This document shows, one piece after another, positions 33,635 to 40,757 of a stretch of 64,000 bases of DNA (position 1 is the first letter of the stretch; each line of letters starts with the position of its first letter). Source of the stretch: Vreelandella halophila (GTDB taxonomy: Bacteria > Pseudomonadota > Gammaproteobacteria > Pseudomonadales > Oleiphilaceae); NCBI RefSeq assembly GCF_009856365.1, contig NZ_WMEX01000001.1, positions 248,001-312,000 on the forward strand. The letters run 5' to 3'. The notes beneath the pieces were generated by a model, which searched no databases, was not told the origin of the DNA, and saw nothing but the letters and a program-made list of their open reading frames with translations. Both the position numbers and the translations under genes were made by a program.

Positions 33635-35633
33635 TGTTGCTCTCCGCGTCGCGTGAGGCGTCGGCCGTGACGGTCATCAGGATCTGGCGGGTGCGCACCT
33701 GGTCGCCGGTGCTGACCCGGACCCCGGTGATCTCACCGTCGCGATCGGCCCTGAGTGGGTGTTCCATCTTCATTGCTTCCAGTACCGCCAGTGTCTGGCC
33801 GGCCTGGACCCGGTCACCCTCGGTCACGCTCACTTCAACGACGGCGCCATCCATTGTGGCGCGCACCTCGCCGCTGCCCTGTTCGTCGGCCCGCCGGGCC
33901 GGAGCGTGAGTCGTGTCCTCAAAACGCAGGGCGCGACCCTTGGCGTGACAATATAGGGTTGATCCGACAATCTGATATTGGCTCTTCTGACGCACACCGT
34001 CGAGGGTGACGACCAACTCATTCGCATCCTGGGACTCAATCCGCAGCTCATGGCGGGTTTCACCGACCTGCGCCTCGATCAGGCCCCGCTGATCGGTCAG
34101 TCGGACCCACTGCTGTCCCTCACCGGTCGCCAGCTGGATCGGGCAGGCACTGGGCAGGCTGTTGCTCCAGCCTGCGTGATCCTCAAGGGGGCCGGTGATG
34201 CCTGTCCGGTAAAGCATGAGCGCCGCCAGGGCCAGCTCCGCAGTTGTGGGGTCAAGCGGGGAAAGGCTGGGGTCGCCCTGGAATTCGGTCTCAAGGAAGG
34301 CCGTGGTGGCCTCGCCGGCGGCAAAAGTCTCATGGGCGAGAATGCGGGAGAGAAACCAGGCGTTGTGCGTGACGCCGAGCAGGACCGTATCCTCGAGGGA
34401 TCGGATCAGTCTGCGCCGGGCGCTGTTGCGGTCCTGGCCGCGTGCCACGATCTTGGCGATCATCGGGTCGTAGTGCGGCGTGACCGCGTTTCCCTCGCGG
34501 ATGCCGTCATCCACGCGGATTCCGTCATCCACGCGGATTCCGTCACCCAGAGCGGGGCGCCAGCGGTGGAGCGGGCCGGTCTGAGGCATGTACCCCTGGG
34601 CGGGATCCTCGGCATAGAGCCGGACTTCGATGGCGTGGCCCTGAATGCGGACATCCGACTGCTGCAATAGCAATGGTTCGCTCTGGGCGACCCGGAGCTG
34701 CAGTTCCACCAGGTCCAGCCCCGTGACTTCCTCGGTGACTGGGTGCTCCACCTGAAGGCGCGTGTTCATCTCCAGGAAGTAGAAGTTCCGCGCCTCGTCC
34801 ACGATGAACTCCACCGTGCCGGCGCCCACATAACCACAGGCCTGGGCGGCCTTCACCGCCGCATCGCCCATGGCCTGACGCATGGATTCATCGACGAACG
34901 GCGAGGGCGCTTCCTCGACCACTTTCTGGTGCCGGCGCTGGACGGAGCAGTCCCGTTCCCCCAGGTGGATGGCATGACCCTGCTGATCCGCGAAGACCTG
35001 AATCTCGATATGTCGCGGCCGGACGATCGCCTTCTCCAGGATCAGCTCCCCGTCGCCGAAGGCCGACTCCGCTTCCGAGCGCGCCCTGGCCAGCTCATCC
35101 GCCAGTTTGTCGGGCTCATGCACCAACCGCATGCCCCGTCCGCCACCACCGGCGGATGCCTTGATCATCACCGGGTACCCGATCCCATCGGCAGCCTTCT
35201 GCCAGGGCGACGGATCCGTCTCCGCGCTCTGGAAGCCCGGCACCGTTGGTACGCCCGCCTCGGCCATCGCCTCCTTGGATCGCCGTTTGCTGCCCATCAA
35301 CTCCATTGCATGCGCTGGCGGCCCGATGAAGGTGATCCCGTGTTCCGCGCAGGCCGAAACGAACGCCGCGTTCTCCGAGAGAAATCCATACCCCGGGTGC
35401 ACCGCATCCGCCCCGGTCAGGCGTGCCGCCTCCAGGATGGCTTCAATGTTCAGGTACGACTCACCCGCCGGTGCCGGCCCCACGCGAACCGCTTCATCCG
35501 CCATCCGCACATGCGGCGCGTCCCGGTCCGCATCACTGAACACCGCGACCGTCCGATACCCCAGCGCCTGGGCCGTCCGGTTCACCCGCACCGCGATCTC
35601 GCCGCGGTTTGCTATCAATAGTTTGTTGAACAT
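33624..35633 (-). CDS. atuF: Geranyl-CoA carboxylase biotin-containing alpha subunit AtuF
   Basis: Start at ATG 35633 (MFNKLLIANRGEIAVR), the canonical beginning; AGG lies just upstream. The 669-residue protein has biotin carboxylase (1-445, KASAGGGGRGMRLV and FLEMNTRLQVEHPVTE), a linker, and a C-terminal biotinyl domain with the modified lysine in VLEAMKMEHPL. With AtuC it carboxylates geranyl-CoA. An 18-bp tandem duplication at 34504-34539 gives a repeated DDGIRV just before EGNAVTPHYDPMIAK, next to the catalytic arginine region of biotin carboxylases. The alternative, methylcrotonyl-CoA carboxylase, is less likely given the neighbours. Confidence 0.88.
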   Translation of the reverse strand: MFNKLLIANRGEIAVRVNRTAQALGYRTVAVFSDADRDAPHVRMADEAVRVGPAPAGESYLNIEAILEAARLTGADAVHPGYGFLSENAAFVSACAEHGITFIGPPAHAMELMGSKRRSKEAMAEAGVPTVPGFQSAETDPSPWQKAADGIGYPVMIKASAGGGGRGMRLVHEPDKLADELARARSEAESAFGDGELILEKAIVRPRHIEIQVFADQQGHAIHLGERDCSVQRRHQKVVEEAPSPFVDESMRQAMGDAAVKAAQACGYVGAGTVEFIVDEARNFYFLEMNTRLQVEHPVTEEVTGLDLVELQLRVAQSEPLLLQQSDVRIQGHAIEVRLYAEDPAQGYMPQTGPLHRWRPALGDGIRVDDGIRVDDGIREGNAVTPHYDPMIAKIVARGQDRNSARRRLIRSLEDTVLLGVTHNAWFLSRILAHETFAAGEATTAFLETEFQGDPSLSPLDPTTAELALAALMLYRTGITGPLEDHAGWSNSLPSACPIQLATGEGQQWVRLTDQRGLIEAQVGETRHELRIESQDANELVVTLDGVRQKSQYQIVGSTLYCHAKGRALRFEDTTHAPARRADEQGSGEVRATMDGAVVEVSVTEGDRVQAGQTLAVLEAMKMEHPLRADRDGEITGVRVSTGDQVRTRQILMTVTADASRDAESNNDK
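34504..34548 (-). repeat. 18-bp in-frame tandem duplication inside atuF
   Basis: CCGTCATCCACGCGGATT occurs at 34504-34521 and again at 34522-34539, followed by a partial third unit. It encodes GIRVDDGIRVDDGIREG where relatives have one GVRVDDGI-type segment. The reading frame is kept. Confidence 0.85.
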
Positions 35634-35669
35634 CCGACCTGCACCCATAAAGGTGATCTAATTGGTGTT

Positions 35670-35729
35670 CTGTAGGAGCGAGCTTGCTCGCGATCCTGGA
35701 AACAATCGCGAGCAAGCTCGCTCCTACAG
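35670..35729. repeat. REP-type inverted pair (Pseudomonas-like)
   Basis: Two 25-bp perfectly complementary arms, 35670-35694 and 35705-35729, enclose a 10-nt loop. Each contains GTAGGAGCGAGCTTGCTCGC, the well-known core of Pseudomonas REP sequences. The pair resembles a BIME. It lies upstream of atuF, between it and family A copy 2. No RAYT transposase is in the window. Confidence 0.9.
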
Positions 35730-35761
35730 TATTTCTCGTAGCGTTTTCCAATGGTTTTCGG

Positions 35762-35874
35762 GGTGTCGGTGCGGGGGAGGTCTTTCAGGGAGGCTCGATG
35801 ACAGGATGTCATCGCGCCAGCGCCCATGGATGGGTTCACAGCGGTCCCTGAAAGACCTCCCCCGTGCCGACACC
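35762..35874. repeat. Family A palindromic element, copy 2
   Basis: Arms 35772-35791 and 35845-35864 pair perfectly over 20 bp; after a 2-nt mismatch GGTGTCGG (35762-35769) and CCGACACC (35867-35874) extend the stem by 8 bp. The core (35792-35844) is the reverse complement of copy 1 with one difference, so this copy is in the opposite orientation. It sits between atuE and atuF, 33 bp beyond the REP pair. Confidence 0.92.
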
Positions 35875-35904
35875 TGCAACCAACTCAACCATCTGGAGAC
35901 GACG

Positions 35905-36717
35905 CTATTCCTCAGCCCACGAAGGCTTCCGCTTCTGCATAAACGCCATTGTTCCCTCCTGGCCTTCATGCCCCCGAACAGCCCCTGCAAAATCCCGAGC
36001 TGCCCGATCCAGCAACTCATCCAGCGGCTCACTCTCAACCGCCAGCAAAAGCTCCTTGGTCATCCGCGAAGCCCCGGGCGCACAATGCCGGATCCGCTCC
36101 AGCACCTGCCCCAGCTTCTGATCCAGCTCCTCACCGGATTTGGCAAAGTCATGTACAACGCCAAGCCAGAACGCCTCGCTCCCATCAAACCGATGCCCCG
36201 TCAATGCCAGCCGCCGCGCCTGGGTCAGCCCGATCCGCCGCACCACAAAGGGCGCAATCTGCGCCGGCGTGATCCCCAGTGTTGTCTCCGGTAGCCCGAA
36301 TTTCGCGCTCTCCAGGCACAGGGCGACATCCGACACACAGGCCAGCCCGAAACCGCCGCCCATGACGGCGCCCTCCAGTACCGCGACCGTCGTCTGCGGC
36401 GCCGACTCCGTTTCGCTTAACAGATGCCCAAAGGCCCGGTTCAGCTCAAAGATCGGATCACTGCCATCCTCCGCCTTCTGCCCACGCGCCGAGGCCATGT
36501 CCTTCACATCACCCCCGGCACAGAAGTGCCCGCCGGTGCCGCGCAGGACCACGGCCCGCACCCCAGTGTCGTCGCGAATGGCGGCAAACACCGAGCGCAG
36601 CTCGTGGACCATGGCCAGGCTCATGGCATTGCGGCTGTCCGGCCGGTTGAGGGTGAGATGCAGGATGCTGCCGGACCGTTCCAGTTTCAGCGTCTCGCAC
36701 TCGGGGAGCGTGGCCAT
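35905..36717 (-). CDS. atuE: Isohexenylglutaconyl-CoA hydratase AtuE
   Basis: Start at ATG 36717 (MATLPECETLKLERSG), preceded by AGGAGAC; it shares one base with the atuD stop. The 270-residue crotonase-fold protein has NRPDSRNAMSLAMVHELR, the oxyanion segment HFCAGGDVKDMAS and GAVMGGGFGLACVSDVALC, with the catalytic-glutamate region in FGLPETTLGITPAQ. AtuE hydrates isohexenylglutaconyl-CoA after geranyl-CoA carboxylation. A general enoyl-CoA hydratase or a methylglutaconyl-CoA hydratase would look similar, so cluster context decides. Confidence 0.87.
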   Translation of the reverse strand: MATLPECETLKLERSGSILHLTLNRPDSRNAMSLAMVHELRSVFAAIRDDTGVRAVVLRGTGGHFCAGGDVKDMASARGQKAEDGSDPIFELNRAFGHLLSETESAPQTTVAVLEGAVMGGGFGLACVSDVALCLESAKFGLPETTLGITPAQIAPFVVRRIGLTQARRLALTGHRFDGSEAFWLGVVHDFAKSGEELDQKLGQVLERIRHCAPGASRMTKELLLAVESEPLDELLDRAARDFAGAVRGHEGQEGTMAFMQKRKPSWAEE

Positions 36718-37883
36718 CACGAGTCTCCTTTCTGCTTGCCGGGCAGCGTGCCCATGAGTTTGCAGATGATGCCGAGCATGATCTCGTCGGCACCGCCGCC
36801 CACCGAGACCAGGCGAACGTCGCGATAGGCCCGCGAGACCGGGTTGTCCCACATGTAGCCATTGCCGCCCCAGTACTGCAGGCAGGCATCGGTCACCTCG
36901 CGGCCCAGACGCCCGGCCTTGAGCTTGGCCATGGAGGCGAGCTGGGTGACGTCCTTCTGGGCCACGTGCAGTTCGCAGGCCTGGTAGGTGAGGGCACGCA
37001 GCGCCTCGATCTCCGTCTGCAGCTCGGCCATGCGGAAGTGGATGGCCTGGTTGTTGATCAGCGGCTGGCCGAAGGTCTCGCGCTCGCGGCAGTAGTCGAT
37101 GGTTTTATCCACGCAGCCTTCCAGTGCCTTGATGACGTTGGCAGCGCCCCAGAGGCGTTCCTCCTGGAACTGCAGCATCTGCATCATGAAGCCGGTGCCT
37201 TCGGCGCCGATGCGGTTGCGCTTGGGCACGCGCACATCGTCGAAAAAGACCTGGGCGGTCTCGGAGGAGCGCATGCCGAGCTTGTCCAGGTGCGGCGCGA
37301 CGCTGATGCCGGGGGTGTCCATGGGGACGATGATCAGGCTCTTGTTCTTGTGGGGCTTGTCGTCGCTGGTGTTGGCCAGCAGGCAGATGAAGTCGGCGCT
37401 GGGCGCATTGGTGATCCACATCTTGTGGCCGTTGATGATGTAGTCGTCGCCGTCGGATTTCGCATTGGTCTTCAGGCCCGCGACGTCCGAGCCCGCGCCG
37501 ACTTCGCTGACGCCGATGCAGCCGACCTTTTCCCCGGTTATGGAAGGCCGCAGGAATTCCTCTTTCTGCTCGGCAGAACCGAAACGGGCCAGTGCCGGAG
37601 TACACATGTCGGTCTGGACGCCGATGGACAGGGGCACACCACCAGCGGCGGCGATGCCGAATTCTTCGGCGGCGACGAGGTTGTAGCTGTAGTCGAGGCC
37701 CATGCCGCCGTATTCCTCGGGTTTCTGGATGCCGAGGAGACCCAGGTCGCCGAGTTTCTTGAAGATCTCGTGGATGGGGTAGCGGCCGTCGCGTTCCCAT
37801 TCGTCGCAGTTGGGGTTGATTTCGTTTTCGACGAAATCGCGGACGGTTTTTCTGAGGGCCTGGTGTTCTTCGGTGAATTGCAT
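36717..37883 (-). CDS. atuD: Citronellyl-CoA dehydrogenase AtuD
   Basis: A 388-residue acyl-CoA dehydrogenase starting MQFTEEHQALRKTVRDFVE. Family blocks are CIGVSEVGAGSDVAGLKTNA, YIINGHKMWITNAPSADFI, GTGFMMQMLQFQEERLWGA, GREVTDACLQYWGGNGYMWD and VSVGGGADEIMLGIICK. P. aeruginosa AtuD oxidises citronellyl-CoA to geranyl-CoA with FAD, passing electrons to ETF. The gene overlaps atuE by one base and is separated from atuC by 190 bp that contain family A copy 3. Assignment to citronellyl-CoA rests on the cluster. Confidence 0.88.
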   Translation of the reverse strand: MQFTEEHQALRKTVRDFVENEINPNCDEWERDGRYPIHEIFKKLGDLGLLGIQKPEEYGGMGLDYSYNLVAAEEFGIAAAGGVPLSIGVQTDMCTPALARFGSAEQKEEFLRPSITGEKVGCIGVSEVGAGSDVAGLKTNAKSDGDDYIINGHKMWITNAPSADFICLLANTSDDKPHKNKSLIIVPMDTPGISVAPHLDKLGMRSSETAQVFFDDVRVPKRNRIGAEGTGFMMQMLQFQEERLWGAANVIKALEGCVDKTIDYCRERETFGQPLINNQAIHFRMAELQTEIEALRALTYQACELHVAQKDVTQLASMAKLKAGRLGREVTDACLQYWGGNGYMWDNPVSRAYRDVRLVSVGGGADEIMLGIICKLMGTLPGKQKGDS

Positions 37884-37929
37884 TGGGTTCTGGCCTCTGT
37901 CTTGTCTCTAGACTGGTTGTTGTGTACCG

Positions 37930-38041
37930 GGCTCTGAAGTGGGGGAGTCTTTCCGGGACCGCTGTGAACCCATCCATGGGCGCTGGCGCGATGACATCCC
38001 TGTCATCGAGCCTCCCGGAAAGACTCCCCCACTCCAGAGCC
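37930..38041. repeat. Family A palindromic element, copy 3
   Basis: Arms 37930-37958 and 38013-38041 pair over 29 positions with one mismatch. The arm nearest the core reads CTTTCCGGGA where copies 1 and 2 have CTTTCAGGGA, and the opposite arm changes to match. The core is in the same orientation as copy 1, with one extra C in the hairpin loop (CGATGACA-TCCC-TGTCATCG). It lies between atuC and atuD. Confidence 0.92.
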
Positions 38042-38073
38042 TTCCAAACGTTCAGGTAGCGCCGCCGTGGTTC

Positions 38074-39690
38074 TCATAGGCGCGCCACGCCAAAACTATT
38101 CGATTGGAGCTCGCGCTCATCACCTTCCTGGCAGATCGCCAGCGCCTCGCCCACGACCCGGCGTGTGTCCCTGGGGTCAATCAGTCCGTCATCCCAGAGT
38201 CGGGCAGTGCCAAATAGGGAGTGGGAGCCGTCGTTGAGTTTCTTGGCGGTAGACTGCTCCAGTACATTTAGTTGCTGTGGGTCGGGCTCGACGCCGTTCT
38301 TGCGTTGTTTCTCTTCGGCCACGATGCGCATCACCTTGCCGGCCTGGGCGCCGCCCATGACGGCGGTGCGGCTGTTGGGCCAGGCGAAGATGAATCTCGG
38401 GTCGAGGCCGCGGCCGCACATCGCATAGTTGCCGGCGCCGTAGGAGCCGCCGACGACCACGGCGATGCGGGGAACGCGGGCATTGGTGACGGCCTGGATC
38501 ATCTTGGAGCCGTGTTTGATGATGCCGTTCTGTTCGGAGTCGGTGCCGACCATGAATCCGGTGGTGTTGTGCAGGAACAGGAGTGGTGTCTGTGACTGGT
38601 CGCAGAGCTGGATGAACTGGGCGGCCTTGGCGGCGCCGCGTGGGGTGATGGGGCCGTTGTTGCCGATGATGCCCACGGAGCCGCCGTAGACCTCGATCCA
38701 GCCGCAGACGGTCTGGCTGTCGAAATCGTTCTTGAAGTCGAGGAAGCGTGAGCCGTCGGCGATGCGGGCGAGGATTTCGCGTACGTCGTAGGGCCTGCGG
38801 CTGTCCGCCGGGATGACGCCGGGTAGTTCATCCGGGCTGTAAAGCGGCTCTTCCCAGGTTTGTGGCGCCCGTGCCGGCAGGGTCTTGTTCCAGTCGAGGG
38901 TGGCCATGATTTCGCGGGCCTGGCGTACGCCGTCGGCGTCGTTCTCCGCCAGGTATTCGGCGGTGCCGGCGACCTCGCTGTGCATCTCCGCGCCGCCGAG
39001 CTCTTCATCGGTGGCGACCTCGCCGGTGGCGGCCTTGAGCAGGGGCGGGCCGGCGAGGAACATCTTGGCCTGCTCGCGGACGACGATCACGTAGTCCGAA
39101 AGGCCGGGCTGGTAGGCGCCGCCGGCGGTGGCGTTGCCGTGGACCACGGTGATCTGGGGAATGCCGGCGGCGGACATCCGGGCCTGGTTGGCGAACCCCC
39201 GGGCGCCGGGCACGAAGATGTCCGTGGCGTAGTTGAGGTTGGCGCCACCGCTTTCCGACAGCGAAATCACCGGCAGGTTGTTCTCCATGGCGATTTCCTG
39301 GGACCGCAGGGTCTTATCGAGGCCTGCCGGCGTGATGGTGCCGCCCTTGATGGCGCTGTTGCTGGCGGAAACCATCACGCGGGCGCCGCCCACGTACCCG
39401 ATGCCGCAGATCATGCCGCCGCCGGCCATGGAGCCGTCCTTGTCATCGTGCATCTTGTAGCCGGCCAGCGGGCAGATTTCGAGGAAGGGGCTGCCGCGAT
39501 CCAGAAGCAGGTTGATGCGGTCCCGGGGCAGGAGCTTGTTCTTCTGGTTGAACTTCTCCCTGGCTTCTTCCGCCTTGTCGCGCACCAGCCGCTCGACAGC
39601 ACGGAAGGTCTCGATCTCTGTCTGCATGGCCTCGGCGTTTTCGGCGAACTCCGGGCTGTTGGGATCGATGGTGGATTCAATCACCTGCAT
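38074..39690 (-). CDS. atuC: Geranyl-CoA carboxylase beta subunit AtuC
   Basis: Start at ATG 39690 (MQVIESTIDPNSPEF), 6 bp after the atuB stop with GAGGA upstream; the open frame continues further upstream only as a shadow of atuB. The 538-residue carboxyltransferase has two crotonase-like halves, with AREKFNQKNKLLPRDRINLL, SESGGANLNYATDIF, HGNATAGGAYQPGLSDYVI, NNGPITPRGAAKAAQF and GGSYGAGNYAMCGRGLDPRF. With AtuF it carboxylates the gamma-methyl group of geranyl-CoA. Related LiuB uses methylcrotonyl-CoA; the cluster favours AtuC. Confidence 0.9.
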   Translation of the reverse strand: MQVIESTIDPNSPEFAENAEAMQTEIETFRAVERLVRDKAEEAREKFNQKNKLLPRDRINLLLDRGSPFLEICPLAGYKMHDDKDGSMAGGGMICGIGYVGGARVMVSASNSAIKGGTITPAGLDKTLRSQEIAMENNLPVISLSESGGANLNYATDIFVPGARGFANQARMSAAGIPQITVVHGNATAGGAYQPGLSDYVIVVREQAKMFLAGPPLLKAATGEVATDEELGGAEMHSEVAGTAEYLAENDADGVRQAREIMATLDWNKTLPARAPQTWEEPLYSPDELPGVIPADSRRPYDVREILARIADGSRFLDFKNDFDSQTVCGWIEVYGGSVGIIGNNGPITPRGAAKAAQFIQLCDQSQTPLLFLHNTTGFMVGTDSEQNGIIKHGSKMIQAVTNARVPRIAVVVGGSYGAGNYAMCGRGLDPRFIFAWPNSRTAVMGGAQAGKVMRIVAEEKQRKNGVEPDPQQLNVLEQSTAKKLNDGSHSLFGTARLWDDGLIDPRDTRRVVGEALAICQEGDERELQSNSFGVARL

Positions 39691-39695
39691 GGCGT

Positions 39696-40568
39696 TCAGT
39701 CCTCGTCGTCCTGGAGTACCCGGGGCGTAACTGCCCGGTGGAAGCCGTTGAAGTCTTCGTTGTTCTTCGCTTTGGGCAGGGGCCAGACACTTCCGCCCTG
39801 GGAGGCGCCGCCGTCGATGCGCAGCGTGTCGCCTGAGATGAAGCGGGAGCCGGGGGAGAGCAGGAAGCAGATGGCGCTGCTGACTTCGGCTTCGGTGCCG
39901 ATGCGCTTGCAGGGCACGGCCTCGCGCAGGCCACGGATCCAGGACTTCATGCTGTCCGGGTAGCTGTCCATGCCGCTGGAGGCGATCCAGCCCGGGGCCA
40001 CGGCGTTCACGCGTACCCCGGAGGCACCCCATTCCACGGCGGCGGTCTGGGTGAAGTTCACCATCCCGGCGCGCGCGGCCCCGGAGTGGCCCATGCCCGG
40101 CATGCCGCCCCACATGTCGGCGACGATGTTGACGATGGCGCCGCCGGTCTTCGTCATGCTCTGGTTGTAGACTTCGCGGGAGACGAGGAAGCCGCCGGTG
40201 AGGTTGGTACGCACGACGGTTTCCCAGCCTTTCTGGTTGATGCCGGCCAGCGGCGAGGGGAACTGGCCGCCGGCGTTGTTGACCAGGCCGTGGATGGGGC
40301 CGTGGTCCTGGATGATGCTTTCGATGACGGGTTTGACGGCGTCTTCGTCGCGGATGTCGCAACTGTAGGGATGGGCGGTGCCGCCATCTTCCCTGATTTC
40401 ATCCGCGACGGCCTGGACTTTTTCGAGCTTGCGGCCGATGAGGATGACGTTGGCACCCAGGGCGGCCAGTTCATGGGCGGTGCAGCGGCCGATGCCGGAG
40501 CCGCCGCCGGTGACGATGATGGTCTGGTTCTCGAACAGGCCTTCTTTGAAGATTGATTGGTAGCTCAT
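39696..40568 (-). CDS. atuB: Short-chain dehydrogenase AtuB
   Basis: The start is taken as ATG 40568 (MSYQSIFKEGLFENQTI), the usual start of the family; ATG 40610 would add 14 residues, and neither has a strong ribosome site. The 290-residue SDR shows IIVTGGGSGIGRCTAHEL, NNAGGQFPSPLAGI and a Rossmann-like core resembling 2,4-dienoyl-CoA reductase/peroxisomal trans-enoyl reductases; the usual active-site Tyr is not in a clear YxxxK. AtuB's exact reaction is unproven in P. aeruginosa. It is followed by atuC after 5 bp. Confidence 0.86.
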   Translation of the reverse strand: MSYQSIFKEGLFENQTIIVTGGGSGIGRCTAHELAALGANVILIGRKLEKVQAVADEIREDGGTAHPYSCDIRDEDAVKPVIESIIQDHGPIHGLVNNAGGQFPSPLAGINQKGWETVVRTNLTGGFLVSREVYNQSMTKTGGAIVNIVADMWGGMPGMGHSGAARAGMVNFTQTAAVEWGASGVRVNAVAPGWIASSGMDSYPDSMKSWIRGLREAVPCKRIGTEAEVSSAICFLLSPGSRFISGDTLRIDGGASQGGSVWPLPKAKNNEDFNGFHRAVTPRVLQDDED

Positions 40569-40757
40569 CGGGTTTTTGTCTCTTGTCCCAGGTCTGGTTG
40601 TTGGTTGCATGCCCCAAATCGGGGCTTCCGACGTTTGGGGTGGCGCTAACCTGCCTCTTCGCTCCTACACATTTCATTTTTTACCTCGGTTGCGTCACCG
40701 CGAAGCTCGCAGCACTCCCCACTTTGGCGCCTCCTCCGAGCCGGCATGCTGCAGTAA
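40569..40757. other. Gap between atuA and atuB with small palindromes
   Basis: The gap holds GCCCC-AAATC-GGGGC (near 40608-40622) and a wider CCCCAAA/TTTGGGG pairing. It also has a REP-like fragment, GTAGGAGCGAAG on the minus strand near 40660-40672, possibly a decayed REP. I see no gene and none of the full family A or B elements. Confidence 0.5.

Noticed and set aside
39691-40362. Open frame continuing upstream of atuC to 40362
   Set aside because: It is the opposite-phase shadow of atuB: low-complexity Arg/Pro/His-rich translation, while atuC has a canonical start at 39690 with a ribosome site just after the atuB stop.
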